From Stomoxys calcitrans (taxonomy: Eukaryota > Arthropoda > Insecta > Diptera > Muscidae): a stretch of DNA of 64,000 nt. The position numbers were made by a program, and so were the translations under genes. Position 1 is the first letter of the stretch, and each line of letters begins with the position of its first letter. The stretch spans positions 46,496,826-46,560,825 of the forward strand of contig NC_081554.1 in NCBI RefSeq assembly GCF_963082655.1. Direction: 5' to 3'. Positions 54,348-64,000 of the stretch are shown here, in pieces. Under the pieces are notes generated by a model. It did no database searches. It was not told the DNA's origin and saw nothing but the letters and a program-made list of their open reading frames with translations.

Positions 54348-57178
54348 ATGGGTGATATGTTTCGCAGTGAACAAATGGCTTTGTGCCAACTCTTCATACA
54401 GCCCGAGGCAGCGTATGCCTCAATAGCGGAACTGGGCGAGCTGGGCTGTGTGCAGTTCCGTGATGTGAGTATGAACTATGGGCCGTTAGCTAATATTCAA
54501 CAAATCAATCATCGATAAGTGATGATGATTGCGATGGCATTGAGCCAATTTTTTTCTGCTAGCCTTCACACATTCACCCTCAGAGGGCTTAGCCTTAGTT
54601 ATGAAATATGAACATAATCGTTTGATTTTCTTGGCATTTTGTTAATGGTATGTTATGTCTAAATCTTCTCGCCCCGCTGCAGCTTAATAGCGAGGTAAAC
54701 CCATTTCAAAGAAAATTCGTTAACGAAGTTAGGCGTTGCGACGAATTGGAACGACGCATTCGTTATGTGGAAGGTGAGATGCGCAAGGATGAGATTGTGT
54801 TGCCCAAACTCGAAGAAGAAAACGAGCCCAAGGCCCCCAATCCCAAAGAGATTATTGACTTGGAGGCCCACTTGGAATCAATCGATACGGAGTTGCGTGA
54901 ATTAAGCCAAAATGCGACGAGCCTTCATTCGAATCTGAATGATATGAAAGAGCTGAAGGCTGTCCTTGAGAGCACAGAGCACTTCTTTGATGACAAGGAA
55001 ATAATGAACTTGGACAGCAGTCGTTTCCAGGACCCCAATGAGGTGAACCCCGGCCAACAGCAAAGAGGCCAGTTGGGCTTTGTGGCCGGAGTCATTAAAC
55101 TTGAAAAGTTCTTTTCCTTTGAACGCATGTTGTGGCGCATTTCCCGTGGCAATGTTTTCCTGAAACGCAACGATTTAAGTGGCATGCTTAAGGATCCGGA
55201 GACCGGACTGCCGGTCATGAAGACAGTGTTTGTGGCCTTCTTCCAGGGTGATCAACTGAAGCAGCGAATTAAGAAGATTTGTGATGCCTTCCATGCAGCC
55301 ATTTATCCCTGTCCCAGTGCTCACAATGAGCGCATGGAAATGTTGCGAGATGTGACCACACGCCTGGAGGATCTCAAAGTCGTTTTGAATAGTACAGATG
55401 ATCACCGTAACCGAGTGCTGGTGGGAGCCTCGCGAAATTTGCCCTCATGGACTGTTAGCGTCAAGAAAATGAAAGCCATCTATCACACGTTGAACATGTT
55501 CAATGTTGATGTTTCGAACAAATGCCTCATTGGAGAGGGCTGGTTGCCCCAAAGCGATTTCCAAATCGTAAGTGATGCCCTGAAGGTAGGCTCGCAGCGG
55601 GTGGAAAGTTCCATTCCTTCATTTGTCAATGTCATTGAGACCAACGAGCAGCCTCCCACATATAATCGCACCAACAAATTTACCAGTGGTTTCCAAAATC
55701 TCATCGACTCTTATGGCGTGGCCTCCTATCGTGAGGCCAATCCCGCTCTGTACACTTGCATCACATTCCCTTTTCTGTTTGCCGTCATGTTTGGGGACAT
55801 GGGTCATGGTCTGATTCTGGTGTTAATCGCCTCGTTCTTGGTCATCAAGGAGGATCAGTTGCGCAAGATCAAAGAGGAAATTTTCAACATTTTCTTTGGA
55901 GGCCGTTACATTATCCTGCTCATGGGTTTATTCTCCTTGTATACGGGTTTCGTGTACAACGATGTATTCTCCAAATCCATGAATATTTTCGGCTCCAAGT
56001 GGGCTGTGCGCTACAACACAAGCACTGTTATGGAAAATACATATTTGCAATTGGATCCCACATATCATGTGGATGGTGTTTACCCCATTGGCCTGGACCC
56101 CATCTGGCAATTGGCCGACAATAAGATTATTTTCCTCAATACCTACAAAATGAAGCTGTCCATAATCTTTGGAGTGGTGCATATGATCTTTGGCGTCATC
56201 ATGTCTTTGGTCAACTACACTCACTTCCGGAAAGGCATCAACATGATCATGGACTTCCTGCCTCAGATAATATTTTTGGTTCTACTCTTCGGCTATATGG
56301 TGTTCATGATGTTCTTTAAATTTGTCAAATATACCGCACAGACCGACGAGTTGGCCCTAAAACCCGGCTGCGCTCCATCAATTTTGATTTTGTTCATCAA
56401 CATGATGTTATTCAAACACCAAGAAACCTCGGAGGGCTGCGAAGAGTATCTATTCGAGGGTCAAGATTCGATGCAAACTATTTTCGTAATTGTAGCCGTC
56501 ATATGCATACCATGGATGTTGCTGGGTAAACCCATTTACGTTATGCTAAAACGGAAAAGCAATGCCAAAACCAATGGCGATGTAGAAAGTAGTGCTCCAG
56601 CCAAACCCTCTGGGGGTCATGGCGGCCATGGAGGCGATGACGAACCCATGGCTGAGGTTTTCATACAACAGGCCATTCACACCATTGAATATGTGTTAAG
56701 TACCATTTCGCATACAGCCTCGTACTTGCGTTTATGGGCTTTGTCTTTGGCTCATGCACGTAAGTCTAAAATTGTCTCCCGCAACTTGCCCAATTCAAGT
56801 CTCTCTTACGGGTGAAACCCTTTTGTTTATCTTTTTAGAATTATCTGAAGTATTATGGACCATGGTTATGTCTATTGGTTATAACGTTGAAGGCTATACG
56901 GGTGGCGTTATGATTTATGTAATTTTCAGTGTTTGGTCTAATCTGACGTTCAACATCTTGGTTATAATTGAAGGGCTTTCGGCATTTTTGCATACACTGC
57001 GCTTGCATTGGTGGGTATTTCACATATGTTACGAATATATCATGGCAATTGTAACAAATTCCGTTGCGTTTCTCTATTTCCTAGGGTGGAGTTTATGAGC
57101 AAATTCTATGAAGGTTTAGGCTATGCCTTCCAACCTTTCTCTTTCAAAACTATATTGGAGGAAAATGATAATGCCTAA
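54348..57178 (+). CDS. Vha100: V-type proton ATPase subunit a (100-116 kDa), four coding exons
   Basis: The membrane-embedded V0 subunit a forms the proton half-channels of the vacuolar ATPase and links V0 to V1. Exons are 54348-54464, 54683-56759, 56839-57010 and 57085-57178. Introns are 218, 79 and 74 bp, all GT-AG, and the joined frame is 819 residues with a stop at 57176. Known fly paralogues are of similar length or slightly longer. The start GCCGCCATGG begins [19 protein letters not shown], the classic N-terminus. The cytosolic N-terminal half runs to about residue 395, followed by membrane segments from [15 protein letters not shown] (about 400-414) onward. A Gly/His-rich loop ([12 protein letters not shown]) lies near 682-693. 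The essential proton-path arginine is R722 in [14 protein letters not shown]. The C-terminus is [20 protein letters not shown]. Which fly paralogue it corresponds to is unresolved. Confidence 0.97.
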
Positions 57179-57271
57179 AAACTGGGAAAGCATCGTCCTT
57201 CTTAGCTGTACTGTGGTTGCTGCCTAGAGCTGCACTAAATTATTGAAACATCTTATTAATTATTCGACATT

Positions 57272-57277
57272 AATAAA
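57272..57277 (+). terminator. Polyadenylation signal of Vha100
   Basis: AATAAA 94 bp after the stop codon, followed by T-rich sequence ('cttttgattttatg'), typical of a short fly 3' UTR. Confidence 0.75.
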
Positions 57278-57374
57278 TGCACGTTTGAAACTTTTGATTT
57301 TATGCCTGGAGTGTATGAAGATATGACTGTGTCGAAATCAATTTTGTATACTCACCAGCATAGATTTTTCATCT

Positions 57375-57765
57375 CATTATAACCTCCATCATAGGATAGG
57401 GGTATACAAACATTGTCATTCTATTGGGTTGCCCAAAAAGTAATTGCGGATTTTTAAAAAAAAGGAAATGCATTTTTAATAAAACTTAGAACGAACTTTA
57501 ATCAAATGTACTTTTTTACACTTTTTTTTCTAAAGCAAGCTAAAAGTAACAGCTGATAACTGACAGAAGAAAGTATGCAATTACAGAGTCACAAGCTGTG
57601 AAAAAATTTGTCAACGCCGACTATATGAAAAATCCGCAATTACTTTTTGGGCTACCCAAAAACATCGAAATAATGGTCTGAGACCTCAAAAAGAATAAAT
57701 ATTTTTGATCGCCATGGCCTTTTAGGTCGATCTAGCCATGTCCATCCGTTTGACTGTCGCACAGT
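57375..57765 (+). mobile_element. Helentron-like repeat, type 1, 5' fragment carrying a MITE
   Basis: 5' end 'cctccatcataggatagggg', then interrupted after 'attgtcattc' by the MITE at 57424-57659. It resumes with 'aacatcgaaataatggtctg' and 'gatctagccatgtccatccg', and stops shortly after the remnant GTCY tract. Confidence 0.75.
57424..57659 (-). mobile_element. mariner-derived MITE (236 bp)
   Basis: Ends TTGGGTTGCCCAAAAAGTAA and its complement with one change (GGGCTACCCAA). TA is present on the left only. The flank on the right has lost the TA and a few bases of the host repeat. It lies about 250 bp after the Vha100 stop. Confidence 0.9.
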
Positions 57766-57779
57766 GGGAGAAAATCGAA

Positions 57780-58735
57780 AAAAGGAAGTGAATGCGTGCT
57801 AAGTTCGACCGGGCCGAATCTCGCGAACACACCACCATGGATTCTGCCACAATATGGGAGCTATATCTGGTTATGGGCCGATGTTACCCGCTCTTAGTAC
57901 AGTTGTTGAGAGCCATAACAGAACACCATGTGCAAAATTTCAGCCAAATCGTATAAAAATTGCGGCTTGTAAAGGCTCAAGAAGTCAAATCGGGAGATCG
58001 GTTTATATGGGAGCTATATCATATTCCTGACCGATTTCAATCGTACTTGGCACAGTTATTGGGAGTCATAACAGAACACCATATGCCAAATTTCAGCTAA
58101 ATCGGACAAAAACTGCGGCTTCCAAGGGCTCAAGAACTCAAATCGGGGGATCGGTTTATATGGGAGCTAATTCAGGTTATAAGCCGATTTAGACCGTACT
58201 TAGCTCCATCGTTGGGCTCAAGAAGATCGGGAGATCGGATTATATGGGAGCTATATCAGGTTCTTGACCGATTTAGACCGTACTTGGTACAGTTATTGGG
58301 AGTCGTAACAGAAAACTAGTTGCAAAATTTCAGCCAAATCGGATGAAAATTGAGGGTTCCCGTGGCTCAAGAAGTCAAATCGGGAGATCGGTATATATAG
58401 GAGCTATATCAGATTTTTGACCGATTCAGACCGTACTTAGCACAATGGTTTGAAGTCATAACAGAGCACCATGTGCAAAATTTCAGCCAAAAATTGCGGC
58501 TTCCAGTGACTCAGGAAGTCAAATCGGGAGATCGGTTTATATGGGAGTTGTTGGAAGTCGTACAAAACACTATGTGCAAAATTTCAACTGAATCAGACAA
58601 ATACTGCGGCTTCCAGGGGCTCGAGAAATCAACTCAGGAGATCGTCTTTTATGGGAGCTATATCCATATCTGAACCGGTATGACCCATTTGCAATCCCCA
58701 ACTACCAACATCAATACAAAGTTTTTGTGCAAAAT
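57780..58735 (-). mobile_element. Helentron-like repeat, type 1, inverted
   Basis: Minus-strand 3' end at left ('gcgtgctaagttcgaccggg', 'acaccaccatggattctgcc'), then about six units with 'tatgggagctatatcaggtt' and 'gcaaaatttcagccaaatc'. The 5' end and core are missing on the right. Confidence 0.8.
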
Positions 58736-58789
58736 TTCAAATGGCTATGGCTACCTTGAATGGCAAATGGCTACCTTGACATTTTTACA

Positions 58790-60370
58790 GATTGTATAGG
58801 TTAGTCTGTCAGCAAACATAGGCATTATCGTAAGGGGGCGGACCTTCCCCCTTACCCCAAAAGTACTACCCAAAATTAAACGTTTGCCGATCGGTACAAT
58901 ATGGGACTCAAACGAAAGGTATTCATTAGGATAGTACGAATTTCATGTTAAAAATTGGGTCCAAGTTACTAGGGGTCCGCCGCAACCCCAAAACCCCCTA
59001 AAATAGGTTTATTGGACGATCATGACAAATGGGACTCAATTGAAAAGAATTCGGGAGTAAATTGCAGATATGGGCAGGAGGGGGAACAGACTGTAGAATC
59101 TGTTGATATCGGAAGGGGATGTAGGTTAGTCCGGCAAGAAACACAGGCTATATCGGAAGCCTATGTTTCCCAACCTACACAGATTGTGTAGGTTGGTCTG
59201 GAAGGAAACATAGGGTATATAATTATTTGATATTAAATGGAAGCGGAACCTCCCCCATAACCCAAGTACAACACCCAAAACCAAAAAGTTGGCCGCTAGT
59301 CACAATATGGGTATCGAATGAAAGGTATTAAAGATAAGAAAACGAATATCGTATTTAAATTTTTGCCCAAGTAATCAGCGAGCGGCCCCAACCCCTAAAT
59401 TTATATAAACAGATATATTGGACGTTCATGTCAACGTTAAACTCAAATAAAAAGTATTTGGCAGTAGATTACAAATATGGCATATAAAATTGGGTTCAAG
59501 TAAGGGGAGGTCGCCCCACCCCCAAATGGTCGCATTAGCCGACCATGGCTATATGGGACTCAAATGAAAGTTATTTGGGAGTAGATAACGAATATGACTT
59601 TAAACTGAACTTCATTTCCGACTATGGCACTACGGAGCACAAATCAACGGTAATTAGGAGTAAAGAAGGAATTTGATATCTATTTTCAGGGCAAAGAGCC
59701 GGTGGGCGCCTCCCGTTTACCGACCATGGCAATATGGGACTTAAATCAAAGGGATTTGGAAATGAAGTACAAATTTGATATCGATTTTTGAGTCGAAATG
59801 TATGAGGTGCCATCCCTCCCCTAAACAGCACTTCTCAATACACAAATTTTCAAAAAAAAAAACAGATCTCGGAGATTTGTAATGCTATGGGTGGGTGCCT
59901 CGGGGACTACCCAAAACCCTGCAAATTGATATATGGACCAATCACCACAACATGGGACTCAAACGAAATGTGCTTGAGAAAAAAAAAACGAATTTGATAT
60001 ACAATTGAAGAGCCATGTGTTTGGGGATCGCCCCACCCCAAAATACCTTCCTAATCGGACGTATTTACCGACCATTGCAATATGTGACTTAAATAAAAGG
60101 TATTGGTAGTAAAGTACGAAACTCATACTCATTTTTGGGACAACGCACCTGGGCTCCTCTCCACCCTTAAATAGAACTTATTTACCGATCATGGCAATCT
60201 TGGCTTCATATAAAATATGTGTGAAAGTGGATCACTAAGCTTTTATTTAGTTTAAGGGTCAAGTGTATGGGTGCCACCCCACCCCCGAAATACCCCCTAA
60301 ACTGGAAATATTTACCGAAGTGGTAATATAGGACTCAAAAAGGCATTTGGAAGTTGAGTGAAAATTTGCC
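58790..60370 (+). repeat. Degenerate tandem array built around 'atatgggactcaaatgaaag'
   Basis: About eleven diverged units recur (near 58898, 59020, 59300, 59430, 59545, 59625, 59725, 59940, 60070, 60190 and 60315). Each has 'accgaccatggcaatatggg', 'actcaaatgaaaggtatt', 'gggagtaaagtacgaat', 'ttgatat..attttgg' and a C-rich block (ccccaccccaaaa). Spacing is irregular, about 80-165 bp or multiples. A single inverted unit lies at 4398-4606. No coding potential. Confidence 0.75.
59160..59214. repeat. Two-arm hairpin (22 paired bases)
   Basis: Inner arms CAACCTACACA (59171-59181) and TGTGTAGGTTG (59185-59195) with a GAT loop. Outer arms CCTATGTTTCC (59160-59170) and GGAAACATAGG (59204-59214). Both are perfect, with an 8-nt bulge (59196-59203) on one side only. 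Confidence 0.9.
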
Positions 60371-60374
60371 CAGG

Positions 60375-60665
60375 AACCGAACAGGGGCAAACTTCTTACA
60401 CATCTAGGAGTGCTTTCTAATTCAAGTTTAAACTCAATGATTAAGGACATTTTTCATAGCCAAGTTCGAACGGCGTGCTGCAGTGCGACACCTCTTTGGG
60501 GAGAATTTACATGGTACCTCGCAAATTTCGCCGGTCATAGGCGGACATGGGCTACAGCGGCAGGAATTCGAAATCTACATTCAGGGTGAAGTGTCCTCAC
60601 TCTAAAAAGACATTAGATAGATAAAGAAGGCACCGCGGAGCGGGCCCAGTTCGGCTTGGTCATCA
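60375..60665 (-). mobile_element. SINE with compound tail, degenerate
   Basis: Shares 'cgaacggcgtgctgcagtgc' and 'gacacctctttggggagaa' with the split SINE at 8141-8222/11140-11220. It then has an internally deleted tRNA-like head ('cataggcggacatgggctac') and the tail shared with 45-190. Confidence 0.6.
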
Positions 60666-60719
60666 TTTTATTCTACATCTACTTCTGTCAAACCAGCTTC
60701 TAGGGACCGAATAAGGATG

Positions 60720-61090
60720 ATCAAGAGACGGGTTTACACGGGAGCAATATCAGGTTATAGACTGATTTGGACCGTATTTGGCACAGTTGTTGGAAGCCTA
60801 AACAGAACACCACGTGCAAAATTTCAGTCAAATCGAACAAAAATTGCGGCTTGTGAGTGCCCAAGAAGTCAAATCGGAAGGTCGGTATATATGGGAGCTA
60901 TATCAGCTTATAGACGGACGGACAGACAGACAGACAGACGGACAGACGGACGATCGGACGGACATGGCTAGATCGACTTAAAACTTCATGACAATCAAGA
61001 ATATATATACTTTATGCGGCCTACGACGAGGAGTTACAAACAGAATGACGAAATTAGTATACACCTATCCTATGGTGGAGGGTATAAAAA
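60720..61090 (-). mobile_element. Helentron-like repeat, type 1, inverted, array joined directly to (GTCY)n
   Basis: From right to left on the minus strand: 5' end (CTATGGTGGAGGGTATA on plus), core 'gaatatatatactttatgcg', 'gacatggctagatcgactta', and a (GRAC)n tract of about 55 bp at 60910-60965. The tract is joined straight to the middle of an internal unit ('agctatatcagcttata'). The ~130-bp spacer normally between tract and array is missing. Confidence 0.8.
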
Positions 61091-61397
61091 TGGAGAAAAA
61101 CTGAGGCATTTTCTGATCGTCGGGAATTGACCGTCGAGATCTTGTGATTTAACATGTTGCGACTTCTTTCTTTTAAGCCCCATGCAAGATAAGATGTACG
61201 AAAAACAACCCATCGTTGATTCAAGGCCTCAAAGATAGAAATCGTGAGGCAATCGAGGACATGGGGCAGCAGCTTTGCGATTTGGTTATGAAATATTTCA
61301 TGAAAAGAATATGGTCCTGTAAGCGTGGCCATAGTGGCCATTTGACTAATTTCCTTTTTCATTATTAACGGCATAATAAAATAAATTTCAAATGTTT
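61091..61397. other. Unassigned sequence between two inverted repeat fragments
   Basis: About 300 bp with no recognisable gene or repeat. It contains the inverted pair TGGCCATAGTGGCCA near 61328. Confidence 0.4.
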
Positions 61398-61643
61398 CAA
61401 TGCCGAAAAATATGCCTGTACCAAATTTGAATATGATCGGACGAATTTGCGACCTGAACTTTGTACACAATTAAACATGGACAGACGGGAAGACAGACGA
61501 ACATAGCTAAATCGAATCAGAAAGTGATTCTGAGTCGATCCGTATATATATCAATGGGTCTATCTCTCTTCCTTCTGGGTGTTACAATCAAATGCACTAA
61601 GTTATAATATCTTGTACCACAGTGATGGTGCATGATATAAAAA
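61398..61643 (-). mobile_element. Helentron-like repeat, type 2, inverted 5' fragment
   Basis: On the plus strand: 'gacctgaactttgtacacaa', 'acatggacagacgggaagac', 'gaatcagaaagtgattctga' and 'taccacagtgatggtgcat'. These are the complement of the type 2 5' end, including a short GTCY tract. Confidence 0.78.
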
Positions 61644-62828
61644 TGGAGTTTTTCTTTGAGTTTTCCCATTGTTATTTAATATGTGTTTATCCTTGTAAGC
61701 TCATAATTGAAATAATTTGTAGCTGAAAGTGGTGTAAAAGTTTCCCATTTCTCATTTGATTTGATTTGAAATCAAAAGCTTGTAAGTTCTCTGAAATCCG
61801 CAGCAATTTGCGTTGCCACCGTTGCATTGGGCACTTCATTAAATTATAAAAAAAACTTGATGGAGATTACGTTTATGAGTGAAAATATCCTTCAGAGATC
61901 CTTTAAATCATATAATTTTTTTCTGCAGATTATGCTGTCACTAAGTAAAATTTGCCTAAAGCCTGCTTTGGGAAGACATTTCCAGCTATTTCGAATGGAG
62001 GCACTTCAATTTCGCCTTAAAGGAAATATTAAATTATGTGCCTCTTAATTTCAAAGTAATAAATTTTATGGGAAAACGCCTACTGCCTGGGTTATGGTCT
62101 CTGTTATGGGGGGAACGTGTACAATGCCATTCGGTTGCTACTGACAACCATTGAGCGCATAAAACATTTTAAAATTTCCTTGACCAAACATGACGAAGCA
62201 TTACAAGAGACGAAGAAAGTTCATCGATTCAAAGACACCCACAATATCTTTTTTTTTTTTGTGATGGAATGCTTGCTTGAAGAAAATTGTTGATGGGTTG
62301 GTAGTGGTTTTCAGTTATTTATTTTGTCCCTCGCATTGAGTGCATGAAAATGGCGGCATGTCCTTGAGACATGTTAAAGTTCTTTTGGATACTCCTTTGT
62401 GATTGAGGATGGATGGTCATTTTAAGTCTACCCGAGTGTCATCTTGTATGGTTTTGGATTTCATTTCAAAGTTTTTCTTCTCTTTTTCTTTCAAATAACT
62501 GATTTGTGATGTCTTTGATTTGGCCATGTACAATAAACAATAGTGATTTCTCTTGTTTGCAAGGGATTGGTTTTTTGATCCCAATCCGTAATTTAGCATC
62601 AATTGTTGTTTACATTATTCGGCTGTTCCCCTGCAGCAAATCGTGATAATTCCGTCATGTTTGTGAGTAGGTAATGCGATTTGCTACCATGGTCATTGGC
62701 TTTTTGTGTATATTTTGACAGATGACCAAATCACAGGCTTGTGCTTATTAGCGAAGGTTTGTTATATCTCTAACTTAGAGGATACAACTGAAAAATCTTT
62801 GAATTTTGTCTATTTTAACTGCAAAGAT
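61644..62828. other. Non-coding stretch, no feature recognised
   Basis: About 1.2 kb, AT-rich, with a T run near 62250. There is no supportable gene and no repeat shared with the rest of the window. Confidence 0.5.
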
Positions 62829-63283
62829 TTTTATACCCACCACCATAGGATGGGGGTATACTAATTTCGTTAATCCGTTTGTAACATCTCGAAATATGCG
62901 TCTAAGATCCCATAAAGTGTATATATTCTCGATCGTCATGACATTTAAGTCGATCTATTGGGTTGCCCAAAAAGTAATTGCGGATTTTTTAAAAGAAAGT
63001 AAATGCATTTTTAATAAAACTTAGAATGAACTTTAATCAAATATACTTTTTTTACACTTTTTTTCTAAAGCAAGCTAAAAGTAACAGCTGATAACTGACA
63101 GAAGAAAGAATGCAATTACAGAGTCACAAGCTGTGGACAAATTTGTCAACGCCGACTATATGAAAAATCCGCAATTACTTTTTTAACTTTCGAAGCAGTA
63201 AAGCTAGACTCTTAAAATTTTGCACAAATACTTCTTATACGTTTTGGTCGGCTGAGATTGTAAATGGGTCTAATCGGTAGATT
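62829..63283 (+). mobile_element. Helentron-like repeat, type 1, 5' part carrying a MITE
   Basis: 5' end 'tatacccaccaccataggat' with GGGGGTATA, core, and 'agtcgatc' up to 62955. The MITE sits at the TA of 'gatctagcc', after which the repeat resumes at 'aactttcgaagcagtaaagc'. The stretch containing 'gccatgtcc' and the GTCY tract is missing. Confidence 0.78.
62958..63183 (-). mobile_element. mariner-derived MITE, right terminus lost (226 bp)
   Basis: Left end TTGGGTTGCCCAAAAAGTAA after TA. The right end stops at 'gcaattactttttt', without the GGGCAACCCAA terminus or TA. The same event removed the neighbouring part of the host repeat. Confidence 0.88.
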
Positions 63284-63480
63284 GCGATGTTGGCGATGTC
63301 TTGGCATAACTTACCGTGTTGAATGCTTTCTATAGGTCCAGTGCCACGAGGATCGTTCTATCACATGGCCTAGGCTTATTGAGGGCGCGGCAAATGGATG
63401 CGATGTTGGAATGCAAAGCAGTTGTTGTTCTATCAGTTTAGGAAATCCATGCTGATGCTCGGTGAATGGAAATTCAAGCA
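63284..63480 (-). pseudogene. Fragment of jockey-like reverse transcriptase (family of 28957-31680)
   Basis: The minus strand reads a PRPCDRTILVALDL..AFNTV-type segment, matching RSCDRTVLVALYLLKAFDTVS of the other copy. Only about 200 bp remain, embedded between Helentron-like fragments. Confidence 0.7.
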
Positions 63481-63683
63481 ATTAAAAATTTGAGATGCTT
63501 GAGGTGACCAATTTCAAGTCCCATGGATAAACTTCTGGACCCATTAATGTCTCAAAACTTTGCATGATTATTGGCCACCTCAACATTGAATGTGATAAGC
63601 TTTGTGCTCATATCTCTCTCCGTTCCAGAAATATTTTCAAAATGTTGCGATTTGGCAACACTGTGCGCACGTCCGTCAGTCGA

Positions 63684-64000
63684 AATCACCCTTCCTGCGT
63701 CCGTCCGTCCGTCGAAGGAGTAAAGCTAACCGCTTAAAATTTTGCACAAATACTTCCCATTAATGTAGGTCGTTTGGGATTGTAAATGGGCCATATTGGT
63801 CAATATTTTGATATAGGTGCCATATAAACCGATCGTAGATCTTGAATTCTTGAGCTACTGGAGGGCGCAATTCTAATCAGGTTTAGCTGAAATATTGCAT
63901 GGCGCGTTTTGTTATGATATCCAATAACGGTTCTAGGTACGGTTAAAATCGGTTAATAATCCGATATAGCTGTTGTATAAACGATCTGGGGTCTCAACTT
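63684..64000 (+). mobile_element. Helentron-like repeat, type 1, continuing past the window
   Basis: Starts in a (GTCY)n tract ('gtccgtccgtccgtcgaagg') without 5' end or core, then 'aaattttgcacaaatacttc' and two units with 'gatataggtgccatataaac'. It is cut by the window end. Confidence 0.75.

Noticed and set aside
1..64000. Bacterial or symbiont DNA, defence islands or prophage
   Set aside because: Introns, insect transposons and SINEs throughout. No operon structure or ribosome-binding sites, and no prokaryotic gene was seen.

Overview
This is eukaryotic nuclear DNA, most likely from a higher fly of the housefly/stable-fly group (Muscidae or a close relative). The evidence is one intron-containing gene with insect codon use, mariner and Tc1 transposons, several insect-type non-LTR retrotransposon families, and very many copies of a dipteran repeat with (TA)n and (GTCY)n simple-sequence tracts (the 'mini-me'/DINE-1 type, which I interpret as non-autonomous Helentron relatives). 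The species assignment is an inference. There is no bacterial, phage or CRISPR content.

Host gene: only one can be supported, a V-type proton ATPase subunit a (Vha100 family) at 54348-57178 on the + strand. It has four coding exons (54348-54464, 54683-56759, 56839-57010, 57085-57178) that join in frame to give 819 residues, and it has a splice acceptor in its 5' UTR. Repeats begin about 550 bp upstream of its start codon and about 200 bp downstream of its stop.

Layout. 1-5.2 kb: Helentron-like repeat, broken RTE-like retrotransposon, tRNA-derived SINE. 5.2-6.2 kb: internally deleted mariner. 6.2-7.3 kb: Helentron-like copy. 8.2-11.1 kb: 5'-truncated jockey/CR1-like retrotransposon inserted inside a SINE. 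11.3-14.3 kb: second RTE-like element carrying a mariner-derived MITE. 15.1-16.5 kb: degenerate ~130-bp tandem array. 16.6-20.6 kb: Helentron-like copy plus a 1.35-kb tandem duplication around a 200-N assembly gap. 20.8-25.1 kb: chimeric Helentron-like elements joined through (GTCY)n microsatellites. 25.1-31.7 kb: two broken non-LTR elements and more repeats. 31.7-37.3 kb: repeats and MITEs. 38.4-39.1 kb: SINE-like repeat. 39.3-44.9 kb: a nested stack of non-LTR elements with an intact Tc1-like transposon (43190-44829). 46.1-48.2 kb: RNase H-bearing non-LTR element flanked by an 11-bp target-site duplication. 48.4-53.8 kb: repeats. 54.3-57.3 kb: Vha100. 57.4-64 kb: repeats, MITEs and a further degenerate array.

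No gene network can be described because only one host gene is present. What the window does show is insertion order: the Tc1 element, the mariner MITEs and the retrotransposons sit inside older SINE, RTE and Helentron-like sequence. The Tc1-like element is the only transposon with an unbroken transposase and perfect terminal repeats. All coordinates of degenerate repeats are approximate to about 10-30 bp.
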